NCBI GenBank assembly: GCA_029204225.1
Contig: CM055102.1
Coordinates: 42,249,229 to 42,313,228 of the forward strand
Origin: Diphasiastrum complanatum
Taxonomy: Eukaryota > Streptophyta > Lycopodiopsida > Lycopodiales > Lycopodiaceae
Reading direction: 5' to 3'
Length of the DNA: 64,000 nt
The first letter of the stretch is position 1. Every line of letters begins with the position of its first letter. Shown here piece after piece: positions 49,501 to 59,787 of this stretch. Under the pieces are notes generated by a model. It was not told the DNA's origin and searched no databases. It saw only the letters and a program-made list of their open reading frames with translations. The translations under genes and the position numbers were made by a program.

Positions 49501-50250
49501 CCCACAGATTCTGTAGTCCTCTTTGTTTGATGGTATCAGCCTTCAAAAGAAAAGGTTCCTTCTCGAGCCATCAACTCCTTGTATCACAAGAAATCATGCA
49601 AACCAGACAAAGCACAAGTACTAAGACTCACCACGAATACGTACAAGTAAGACACTCAGGTAGGTTTACTAACAAGTAACAAAGACAAGGTCCCCCTTTG
49701 AGATGGTCCTGCCAACGGACCTTTGCCTGGCCGCGCCCATACAAATCGATCACGGAATCAGCCCACATAGGACACCCCTCCAACTATCCGTGCTATTCAC
49801 CATTAAGCAGCACATTGCCTCAGTAACGCCCCACCACTTTTTGGTCGATAGCCCTTATAGCTAAACGATCGGCAGCTAACCCGCACCGTCAGCTAACCAC
49901 CCGTGCTTTACACCCGAATTCGAACAGCATCTCTGTATCAATGGTTAACCCGTACAGTTCGAATATGTCGCTCCGCACCCCACAAGGTACAGACCGTGCT
50001 TTCACCTCCCTAGGCAGCATTTTGCCTCATCCGTCCTACGTGCAGACAGTGCCAGGCCCGAACCGCGAGAACTGACCGTGCTTACACCTCAAGGGCAGCA
50101 CCTTGACTCATCAAGTCCCCCGTTCTGCCGACCACCCCGACCGTGGACGCACCCATGCTTACACTGTGGGCAGCACCTTGCACAACAGTTGTCTTGATGA
50201 ACCCCAAACTGTGGCCATTTCCGTGAGATCCGCATAGCTGACCGGCCAAT

Positions 50251-50264
50251 CGGCTCTGATACCA
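50251..50264 (-). promoter_or_regulatory. primer-binding site of the innermost element
   Basis: Minus-strand TGGTATCAGAGCCG, separated from the LTR end by two bases. It decides the orientation of the element. Confidence 0.9.
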
Positions 50265-50266
50265 CA

Positions 50267-51501
50267 TGTAGCGCAGGCATCCCAAAGGAAGCCGGGAACC
50301 ACGACTTAGCTTCCCAGCCTTCAACTCTTGCCATCCAAACCCACTTGACATACAAGCAGCCAACTCGCCAACAATGATCAGACTTAACCAACATGAAGTT
50401 TCGAAAACCAATATTGAGATCCAACCTGGCGCCATGCCAGATCGGGGGTCCCGATGTGGGTGACTTCCCTCCAAGCAAGCCGCCTGACATACATCAAACT
50501 TAACCAACTCGAAACTTCATTACAAACGAGTAACATCCATTCCAAGCAAGCAGTCTGACTTACATCAGACTTAACCAACTGAAAGCTTCGTCACGAGCGC
50601 TGGAAGCCAACCTGGCGCCACGCCAGACTGGACAGCCATAAACAGGTAACATCCACCCAAGCAAGCCATCCAACTCAGCCGACAGGTTAGAGCCCGTTCC
50701 CCAAGAGCTTAACCCATTCACGTTCATGCAAGGAACACTCAGAACCACAAGCCGCGACAGATATGGAAACAACCAGTTCCTGGACCAAATGGTCTCGACA
50801 GCATACTGCTGGTGCCACGGACCGAATGGTCCTGACGGCATACCGCTGGCGTCCCGGGATACGACCCTCAGCTATGTGCCAAGTTAAAAATTTTGAAAGC
50901 GGCCTTACAACAGGCGCTTTTACCGAACACTGAAACCCAGAAGGTAATCAGAGGCAGTTTGAGAAAAATCCCACTTTATTGATAAATCTGAGAAGGTTAC
51001 ATTTCAAGTGTGTGATCGACCCTAGTCTCCGGGGCGCTAGCATGCCAAGGCGAGAGCCATGACAACATTCCAGCAAGGGAGGCTGAGACTTGGTTGGAGC
51101 TCGCCCTGAGTCGCAACCCGCACTCCCCTATAGTATTGGTGTGATTCGGCACCCCCCCTCATACCAAGCACTCTACCCAAGCTGGTAAAGCACGTTTTGC
51201 TCTCTCTAGGATTTTCTCTTTCTAGAAAGTCATTTTCTCTCTCTAGATTTTATTGATCCCCAGGCTTCCTTTAATCATGCCTAGATCGTGTGAGGTGATT
51301 GCACATCGATCTGAGCTCTCTGGACTCCGCTAGAACTGATCAAAGATTTTCAGCCATAGGAACTTGGCGCCGGCTGGATTCTGGTCACAGTGGCGCCGGG
51401 AGCGGCGCCGGCGCCGGGAGCAGCAGGGGCGCTGCTGGCCCGAGGACATAGCTGGCGCCAATGGCACCGGAAGTAAAGCTTGTAAAGGTAGCTTTACAAC
51501 A
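50267..51501 (-). repeat. LTR of the innermost element (its 5' copy)
   Basis: 1,235 bases and highly similar to 46434-47673, with scattered substitutions and small indels (for example a short insertion near 51077 and a deletion in the GGCGCC-rich tract near 51400). The repeated GGCGCC words at 51360-51460 are a notable GC-rich patch. ACAAG follows at 51502-51506. Confidence 0.95.
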
Positions 51502-51598
51502 ACAAGCCTATAGGCATTCTAGTAAGCTTTAGGCCTTTTCATAGATCTTATAAAATTCAAAAATCTTTGTGAGTTTTTAAAAGAGCATTCATTTTAAA

Positions 51599-54437
51599 AT
51601 GTCATCCATGGGTGGATATTTGATGGAATCAAGTGAGAGACTCACTTCCACAAATTATTCCATTTGGAAAGTGAGAATGGAATCACTCCTAGTGATCCAT
51701 GATCTATATGACATAGTTCAAGGAGTAGAGGAAGAGCCTCAAACTCCCCAAGAACAAGCCAAATACAAGAAGAGAACAAGATTAGCTCTACATTGCATAA
51801 AGTTAAATGTATGCAATGACCTCTTTCGACCTCTTGAAAGAGGTGTCTTCTTGTACCTCATCGAAAGAGGCTTGGGATTCATTAAAGAACATTTATGAAT
51901 CCAACAATACTTCAAGAATCCTCATGCTAAGAAATCAAGTTTTCCAAAGCATGAAAGGAAGTGGAGAGAGTGGACAAGAGTATGTCCTTAAAATCAAATC
52001 TCTTAACAAGGAGTTAAGTGTAATAGGAGAGAAGATCCAAGATCAAGAACTAGTACAAATCATCTTGAATGGTCTAGGTGATGAGTTTACCAACTTAGTC
52101 CATTCATTTGCCATTCAAGACTCTCTTCCATCCATTGAAAAGTTGCACAATGTTCTTGTGGCCGAGGAGAGTAGGCTTTTACACCTCAAGACAAGAATGG
52201 ATAGCATGTCACGTAATGGAGGAGAGGAGAAAGCTAGCTTTACATCTAAAGGCAAGAAGAAGCAAAATCCATTCAAGAAAAATCAAGGCAAGGAGGCCGA
52301 GATGAAGAATGGAGGATCTACCTCCAAAGGCAAAGTGAAAAACAAGGCAAAACTAAAGTGTTTCTTTTGTGGAAAGAAAGGACACTTTGCCTTAGAATGC
52401 TACTTGAAGAAGAATCAACAAGCCAAAGGAGATCAAGGGAACATTGCTCAAGAGGAAGAAGATGAGGATGGATTCAACACATCCTTAATGGTTGCATCTA
52501 CACCAACTTCAAGTCAAGACACATGGTGGATAGATATTGGGGCTAGTTCCCACATGTCCTTTAACAAGCATTATTTTTCTACTCTTCTATCTTGTAATGA
52601 CTCTAAGAAGTCAATATACATTGCTAGTGATCAAGCATGCAAGATAGATGGCATAGGATCTATACCTCTTTTCTTAGGCACATCTAAAAGGATAGATCTA
52701 GATAATGTTTTGTATGTTCCTACCATTTCAAGAAACTTTCTTAGTGTAGGACAATTAATGGACAATGGACTAGATGTACATTTTAATAATGGAGTTTGTT
52801 CCATCTTGAAAAATGATAAGTGCATAGCTAGTGGCATTAAGCAAGGTAGACTTTTCAAGTTGGATGCAAATGTTGCAAGTGAAAGTGTGAACTTGGCTAG
52901 GGAGGAGCTAACTCAAGTGGAGCTTTGGCATAAGAGATTAGGCCATCCTAATCTTCAATCTATGGAGTCAATGGCAAGCAAGGAATTAGCTCTCGGCCTA
53001 CCAAGAGCTTTTAAGAAGTGTGGAAATATGTGTGAGGCATGTGGCCTTGCAAAGTCACACAAGTCTTCTTACAAGAGATCTTCATCAAGATCTCTCTCTC
53101 CCTTGGATCTCATACATTTTGATGTACATAGATTTTCACATGCAAGTAATGGAGGTGCCTTGATGTATGTATTTATAGATGATTGTACTAGATTTCAGTG
53201 GATTGAGTTACTATCAAAGAAAAGTCTTGTTTATGAAGCTTTCATTAAGTTCAAGTCTCTAGTAGAGAAACAACTTAGTACTTCTATCAAAGCACTAAGC
53301 TGTGATAATGGAGGAGAGTACACATCCAATAAAATGAAAGACTTTTGTGAGATCAATGGTATTAAGTTACAATACACTTGTTACTACACCCGTCAACAAA
53401 ATGGGATGGCCGAGAGAAAAAGTAGGAGTCTATGTGAGTGTGCAAAGTCCTTGAGGCTTGATGCATCACTTCCCATCTCATTTTGGGGAGAAGCCATAAC
53501 ATGTGCTAATTATTTGTGTAATAGACTTCCTAGTAGTGCTATAGATGGGATCTCACCTTATCAAGCCTTGTTTGATAAGAAACCCAATGTAAAAGATTTT
53601 AAGATCTTTGGATGTACTTGTTATGTACACATTCCTTTGGAGACTAGAAGGAAAGAAGATGCTACCTCCTTCAAAGGAATCTTTGTTGGCTATGGAGAAA
53701 ATAGCAAGGGATATAGGATATATGATCCTACATCCAAGAAAGTAAAGGTAAGCAAGGATGTACTTTTTGATGAGTCACAATTTGTTAAGAGCTTGTCAAA
53801 TGGATCTAAACCATTGTGCATTGAAGATCTTGACAAATCCGGGGAGGACCTTGACAAACTCGAGGAGGATCATGACAAACCCGAGGATGGAGATTTGGAT
53901 CCGCGTCAAAAGGGGCCGAGAAGATCATCAAGGAGCAAGGCCGAGCCCTCAAGGCTTACCTATGTGGACAAGGGAAAGCAAAAGAAAGGCTCTACATCTT
54001 CTACCTCTTACTCTTTTTTAGCTACATTGCTTGAAGAACCATTATCTTTTGAAGAAGCATGTAAATCTAAAGTTTGGAGAGATGCAATGCAAGTAGAGTA
54101 TGATGCATTAGAAGAGAATCATACTTGGAATCTTGTAAATCTTCCAAGAGGAAAGAAACCACTTGCATGTAAGTGGATTTATAGAATTAAGTACAATCAA
54201 GATGGATCTATTAGTAAGTACAAAGCTAGGCTTGTTGCTAAGGGATTTCTTCATATTGAGATAGCTCACCACTTTGTGAGGGAGAAGGTACAATCCAAGG
54301 AAGTGCAACTACATCATGTACCATTATCCGAATGCATAGCTGATATCTTAACCAAACCATTGTCCAAAGATCCATTTTTTAAGTCAAGATATGCTCTTGG
54401 AATTGTAGATAGATGTACACTAGATTTGCCAAGTTAG
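51599..54437 (+). pseudogene. nested Copia gag-protease-integrase, RT core deleted
   Basis: The polyprotein of the Copia that starts at 45067. Gag begins at 51599 (MSSMGGYLMESSERL, NYSIWKVRMESLL). A frameshift near 51810 moves to the frame that stays open to 54437. In order: gag helical core, zinc knuckle CFFCGKKGHFALEC (intact), protease with WWIDIGASSHM where Ile replaces the usual Ser/Thr, integrase zinc finger (HKRLGHPN, CEACGLAK), and integrase core with all three acidic positions in place (FDV, CDNGGEY, MAERKS). The linker and RT start follow (ACKWIYRIKYNQDGS, ARLVAKGF). The frame then jumps in phase to the extreme C-terminus (HFVREKV, ADILTKPLSKDPF). The RT catalytic core and RNase H are deleted, so it cannot copy itself. 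Confidence 0.93.
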
Positions 54438-54450
54438 AAGTGAGGAGGAG
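54438..54450 (+). promoter_or_regulatory. polypurine tract of the nested Copia
   Basis: AAGTGAGGAGGAG, purine except one T, between the pol stop codon and the 3' LTR: the expected primer for plus-strand DNA synthesis. Confidence 0.85.
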
Positions 54451-55312
54451 TGTTGAAAATTGTCACTTCTCACTTGACATTGGTTCATGTAAATATTGAC
54501 CAAACATTAGAATATGTTGATGATCTGATTTCACACATGTGGAGCCTGTTCCCATGTGTGAAAGGATGTACTTCTCATGTTTGTATATATCCAAATTGAT
54601 TTTGTATCATTCTAGTTAGTGTGAACATGAAATGACTAGTTTTTAGTCAAGTTGACTAGTCACCTACAAATTAGCTTTTCCTTGCATGTGCATGAGTAAA
54701 TGCTCCCACATGGCAAGTGGATGCTCACACGTGTGTATAGAGTACTAGAAGATAAGAGTTGACCATTTCCCTTAGATCCTATTTTGTTAGGAATATTCCT
54801 ATATTCTAGGAGACTAGCTTTTTGGATTTTAGTCATATTCTAGAAGGTCAGCTATTGGATAAGGATCAAGGATGGATCAAATGGATAGATCTGAGTGATG
54901 TGGCACTCTTCACACGTGTGAAGGACTGCTGGACTGTACCAAACTCATGGATGTACTTGATCCATAAAAGGATCATCATTTTGCTAAGAAGATTGATGAA
55001 ACTTTTGTACTCTACACTTTTGTGAGATTTCTAGTCATTTGTCTTGTGATTTTTATGTATGATTGCTATCTAGTATCATTGTACTTGTTGTTTTAGGTGC
55101 AGGTCGTACAGTGGACAATACTCCACACGTGTGAGGCCGCTCTCACTAAAAAATGATGTGTTGATCCATTGCTCTTGCTTAAATCCAAGTGTAGTGAATT
55201 TAGATCAAGATCTAATGTGTAGAACTTGATAGATTCATTGATTAAACAACCAATAACTCTCTATGATTGTAAAGTACAATCATTATTGTCCTAAAAACTG
55301 TAAAATTTATCA
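54451..55312 (+). repeat. 3' LTR of the nested Copia
   Basis: 862 bases, nearly identical to 45067-45927 with scattered substitutions. CTATG follows at 55313-55317 as the target duplication. Confidence 0.96.
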
Positions 55313-55317
55313 CTATG

Positions 55318-56738
55318 TTCTGGTCAAATCGGATTTGGCAACGTCAAGCATGGAAAGTTGAACCCAGGTAGATCATCATCAGTATCTATGGGAGGTGGGC
55401 GAGCTACTCAGGTATAGCCTATGGTGAGGTTTGTGTACATTCATTCATTGAGTCCTTGGTAGACTCTTGTGCTTGGTGTGAAAGTATTGTACTTTAGGAC
55501 CATAAATGGATCTACAAAAGATCCACAAGAGTGATTGGATGCTTGCTTAACAATCTATCAAAAAACTAGACACAAAAAAGTTGATCTAGATTGGCAATTT
55601 GACAAACAACAAGCATTAGCAATCAAAAGCATTGATAAACATTGAAATCCGAGCCCACATGTGTGTAATACAGGCTGTAGTACGGCCTTCAACCTGAGAA
55701 ACAAGTAGAAATTGATTTGGTTTCATTTGGATCACAAAAACTCAATGTACATAGTGAACTAGCTTGAGATTGCCAATGAGCTCCAAAAATTTTCTATCTT
55801 CTCACTATGGGAGCTTGGAATACATAGCAAATTCGACTTCCTTCTTGAAGTTAGGTGGATTTCCAGCATGTAATAAGGAAGTTAACTCACCCTTCTTGCC
55901 CTAAAATGAAACCCTAGTCTATTTCCTAGAGTCATGCTTGGCAGATAGCTAGTTGGTCAAATTTCCACCTTAAATCTAGGATTTAGGTCCTATAAACTAG
56001 GAATCACTACAAAAATGACATGACCAACCCTATGGACTTGAACTAACCTACATAAGGATGGGTTTCCCATGTGGCATCATGGCCTCACATGTGTGGAATC
56101 CACTTATGTACAAAATTTACATTATACTACATAGTTTTTTTATCAAGCTAGATTTGCCAATTTTTGGCAATTCTTCACACTTGGAGCATGGGGAATGGAT
56201 GGGGATCAGCTTTCAAGTTTTATTGGACAGGATGTCAGGGCAAAACGGCTTGGAGCATAGCTTTGTTTGAGAGATACATCAGGGATGAGGCTTGGAGGGT
56301 CATTGGTTCTAGATGGTTGATCTTGGATGATGTATGATGACATCTATGTGATATGCTTGGACATGAGAGCATCTGTATAGGTGCAAGCCATGGTTGAGGA
56401 CCTGATTTGGTGACCAGTGGTGTAGCAATAGCTCTACAGGTGGCACAGGTGTTGGTACGACAGGATACCACTTATGGGCAGCCGTTGGTCATGTATTTGA
56501 CGCTTTATCATTCGTGTTGGTTTGCATGAGTGTGTGTGGCCTTGCATGTTGCCTTGTCACGGGAGTCTAGATCCGAGTCGGAGTTTTTTATGTGGTTGTG
56601 CATTTGCTACAGTGAAACAAAGTAGTCATTTTATGCTCATTGACTTGTCATTGTCTACTAGTTGTCTATCTGGTGAGGGTGCAATCTTATGGTCGTTTAT
56701 TGTTTTTCACTCTTATCATATTTGAGCTTAAGGGAGAG
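55318..56738 (+). mobile_element. outer element, internal region part 2
   Basis: The continuation of the outer element after the Copia insertion. It ends in a purine tract (AAGGGAGAG) directly before the right LTR. No coding motif was seen. Its middle holds a diverged antisense Copia LTR (about 55487-56132). Confidence 0.6.
55487..56132 (-). repeat. diverged solo Copia LTR, minus strand
   Basis: On the minus strand this shares landmarks, in order, with the LTR at 45067: CACATGTGAGGCC, CCACATGG, a TTCCTAGTTTATAGGACCTA-like block, and a terminal GTACAATAC. No primer site or coding sequence adjoins, so it is likely a solo LTR or fragment from an older insertion of a related Copia family. The ends are approximate. 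Confidence 0.45.
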
Positions 56739-57190
56739 AGTTAGAAATCAGTTTTGATCTGATTCATTAGTATAAGCTCTAAATGTGATAATGTAATTAT
56801 TGTACAGTTTATTTGGTCTACTGTATATGGTTGTGATCGGGACGTGACCCGTTAGGATATATTGATCGGGCACTGATCCCGTGGACGGCTACTTGGGTTA
56901 GTCGGGTAGCCACACATAGGAAGAATTAGCATGTATAGAGTTATTTACAGTACTTGCTATACTTGGGGGCATGTCCCAAGTTTGTCGATCGAATTTGGCC
57001 ATATTGGGCCCGACCTTAGTTTGACAGGACACCTGTCTTTTCATGCAGTTTGTGAATACTCTATATGTACAGTGTTTTTTTGTAATCTATTAACTTTTGT
57101 TGTGCCATCTCTGAGAGCTTGTGAGGAGTGGCTATGGTGATTGTGTGATGTGATCTGCATACTGCACTAGATTCTATCAGAATTTCAACT
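56739..57190 (+). repeat. right LTR of the outer element
   Basis: 452 bases, matching 40695-41164 except for substitutions and an internal deletion of about 18 bases (near 57030). It is preceded by the purine tract and followed by CACCT (57191-57195). Confidence 0.93.
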
Positions 57191-57195
57191 CACCT

Positions 57196-57850
57196 TCCTC
57201 CCCATTGGGCAATTCATGACCTTATTATACTACAACGGAATCGATTCTTCCTTTTCACTTGCCCATAACACTCATAGCATCCATGGATTTATAGGATAGG
57301 TGGTTAAAAAAGGGCAACATTGAAAGCATGCCATCTGAAATAGGTGGTCCCCACTGATTAGTGGTAATTATGGTTAAAGAAAGAGGAGCAACTAGATTCC
57401 ATTGTCAAAATATTATTGATGAAATTATCAATAACTTTTGTCATATCCGAGTACCCCAAAAGCATGACCACAATGCTAGTCTTTTGAAAGTTGATTGGAA
57501 ACAATAAGATTCAATTGAAAATAAATGTGCTCATTGATTTTGCAAGAAATAGTCTTAAATGAAATAGATGCTTTCAAATTCTTCTATTCTTCTTTGATAT
57601 TGATTAATATTGATATGAACGTGAGTATCACTTAAACTTTGTCAAATAAGTTTGTGAGTTTGAATAATGTTTCATGATATTTCTTATTTTTATTATGAAA
57701 AAATGCAAATACTAGCTTGATTAAAACCATATAATATGTACGTAGGGTAATTCCCCATGTGTGGAGGAAGTAAAAAATGAGTGATGTTATCTAAAATGGC
57801 AGGTTAAACTTATAATCTTTCTTCAAGGCGACCTCGTGTGACCAGGTCTC
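57196..57850. other. intergenic, no gene seen
   Basis: AT-rich sequence without frames or recognisable repeats. Confidence 0.5.
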
Positions 57851-57984
57851 ACCTTTTAAGGATGAGGGGACCGCATATGAGTTGTCTTTATACTTTCTCT
57901 CTCCTGAGTTTGTGTGTGTGTGTGTGTGACCCACTCCACCTTTTAAGGACGAGGGGACCACATATGAGTTGTCTTTATACTCTC

Positions 57985-58018
<34 letters not shown>

Positions 58019-58215
58019 ATGTGACCCACTTCACCTTTTAAGGACTAGGGAACCGCATATGAGTTGTCTTTATACTTTCTCTCTCCCGATTTTGTGTGTG
58101 TGTGTGACCCACTTCACCTTTTCAGGACGAGGGGACTGCGTATGAGTTGTCTTTATACTTTATCTCTCCCAAGTTTGTGTGTGTGTGTGTGTGTTTGTGT
58201 ATGTTCTCATGAGTG
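57851..58215. repeat. minisatellite, four units with internal (GT)n
   Basis: Four head-to-tail copies of roughly 80-95 bases start near 57851, 57938, 58033 and 58116. Each has ACCTTTT.AGGA, CGCATATGAGTTGTCTTTAT, CTCTC and a GT run whose length differs from copy to copy. The variable GT run explains the unequal unit length. Confidence 0.9.
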
Positions 58216-58216
58216 T

Positions 58217-58220
<4 letters not shown>

Positions 58221-58250
<30 letters not shown>
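58221..58250. repeat. (CT)15 microsatellite
   Basis: A short CT array directly after the minisatellite. Confidence 0.93.
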
Positions 58251-58253
<3 letters not shown>

Positions 58254-58872
58254 TATCCAACTTGAGACCATGTATGCCACTCCACTTTTACTTTCTCTAA
58301 GAATGTGATATCACATATGACTTTTGTCATTTTTTCTCCTCTCTATTCCCAAGTGTTGGAACCAGCCAATTCTTTCTCTCCCCTCTCCAAGTGAGTACAG
58401 TCTCTTTTTGCTTATGTTTTATGATTCATATAAGTTTATGAATTATTTTATGAGAGCATTTTATGACATCTAGCCATAATCAGCCATAATGGTTTTCTCA
58501 CAAAATAATGCACTTAGAAATATATAAGGGCATATTTCAAAGGAATCCTTCAGTGCATGCTCAAAGTTTGGTGTCTGATGCTCTAGTACTAATTTCTCAC
58601 ATGCATGTACATACTAATCAAGCATCAAAATGGATCTGAAGCTTCATACTGTCTCCTGCCCAAGAGACGTATACCAGCTGCAACCTCCTGCTACATATAG
58701 TACATGTAGTACAGTAGATAGAGTAGATCGGAAGCGATGTGTCGTTAAGCCAAATGGATTGCTCATACTTATATATGTAGATGAAGGAAATTTATACGTC
58801 GTTGCTGTACTAACTACTCAACAGAAATATGGTGATTAAAAATTCCTTTTGATATAAAGCTGTAATTGCTGT

Positions 58873-59787
58873 TCATTTGAATAGCAAACTCCTGCTGTGC
58901 CATGCATGAGTTGCTGAAATGCAGCGCCTGCAAGCTTCGATGTATGCACAAACTGCCTTTTGATGTTCCTCCACTGCAGTCGTGGCCTTGAGAAGCTCCT
59001 TTGCCGTAGCCTCCAACTCGCTGCATTGTGCAGTCACATTTCGGCTACAACCCGTGCAGCTCTTTGGTAGCTCAGAAATTACCTCCTCAGAGGATCCTGA
59101 TTGATTGACTGCTTCGTACCGTAACCAGTTATAGGAGATAGGCTGACAATGTTCCTCGGAATCGGGATTATAAGATGGTATGTTCACTATTGAGCAGTTT
59201 GCGCCAATTTTAAATACATATACGTCAAGCTTACATACCAGACAGCATGCGCTTGCTCCAGCGTCTCTCCGAATGAGGATATATTCATCCAGGGATGGAA
59301 TGACGCCTTTTTCTCTGTTTTGGATTTGAATGAGACTGGATATGAGGAAGTTTTGATAGAAACGGGCTAGTCGACGGCAAGACTCGGAGTGCATCGATGC
59401 TACGGCTACACTACAGAAGTCACGGAAACATGAGCCTATTGGAGATAGTTTCCCAGCATCAACTGCCAAAATTGGAAATTTTCAAATATGATCAACCAAC
59501 CTATGCTTGTAAAAAGCAGTCAAGGATGAAAGATTCATATGCATGCTCATATGTGCATCTTCCGAGAACAATCCCAACCTCTGTGTTGAAGTGTCGGGAA
59601 ACATTTGAGCTGCGAATTCTGGACAGAATAGTAGCTTTGTAAACTGGTTAGGGTGGAAGACTTTGTCCACGGAGTGATGAAGAAGCCAGTCACGAATCAC
59701 TTTGCAAGCTTCCGTTTCCATAGGGTGGACTCTTACTAGGTACGGTGGAATGAATTCTGGAATGGCAAATGAGTTGATAGATGTCAT
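58873..59787 (-). pseudogene. microbial-type terpene synthase-like pseudogene
   Basis: Remains of a terpene cyclase of the microbial type (MTPSL). Reading leftwards, 59787-59560 encodes an N-terminus (FAIPEFIPPYLVRVHP, then IRDWLLHHSV, FCPEFAA, FPDTSTQRLGLFSE). The next part, about 59410-59239, encodes SCRRLARFYQNFL and the hallmark VIPSLDEYILIRRDAGA, and ends in a good donor (CTG then GTATGTAAG). A C-terminal part to the stop at 58873 reads ELEATAKELLKATTAVEEH and ACRRCISATHAWHSR. The Asp-rich metal site expected straight after LFSE and the downstream Asn-Ser-Glu metal site are both missing, and there is too little room for the exon with the first. The frame running through 59469-58873 includes intron sequence. 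Both catalytic motifs absent means no cyclase activity. Confidence 0.65.

Larger units (their letters stand above)
47674..50266 (-). mobile_element. innermost element, non-coding internal region
   Basis: 2.6 kb between the two LTRs of a minus-strand LTR element. At its right end the minus strand carries the primer site TGGTATCAGAGCCG (50264-50251), two bases inside the LTR. At its left end a purine tract (AAAGGTGGGGTGGA on the minus strand) adjoins the other LTR. No gag or pol motif is present in any frame. Direct repeats occur: a block around 49010-49110 (TGGATATC.CCCATGCTCAGTG) recurs about 240 bases later with high identity. The element looks non-autonomous and dependent on proteins made elsewhere. 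Confidence 0.85.

Noticed and set aside
50082-50507. Trp/Cys-rich proteins on the minus strand in the 46402-46915 and 50082-50841 repeats
   Set aside because: They occur in both LTR copies of a non-coding element, carry no motif and overlap in several frames; they are LTR sequence read as protein.
57851-58215. CRISPR-like array of regularly spaced repeats
   Set aside because: The units are contiguous minisatellite copies with microsatellite length variation and no unique spacers, in a plant nuclear context.
58873-59469. An intact 198-residue single-exon protein
   Set aside because: A strong splice donor at 59238 and family comparison indicate that part of the frame is intron; the terpene synthase metal sites are absent.
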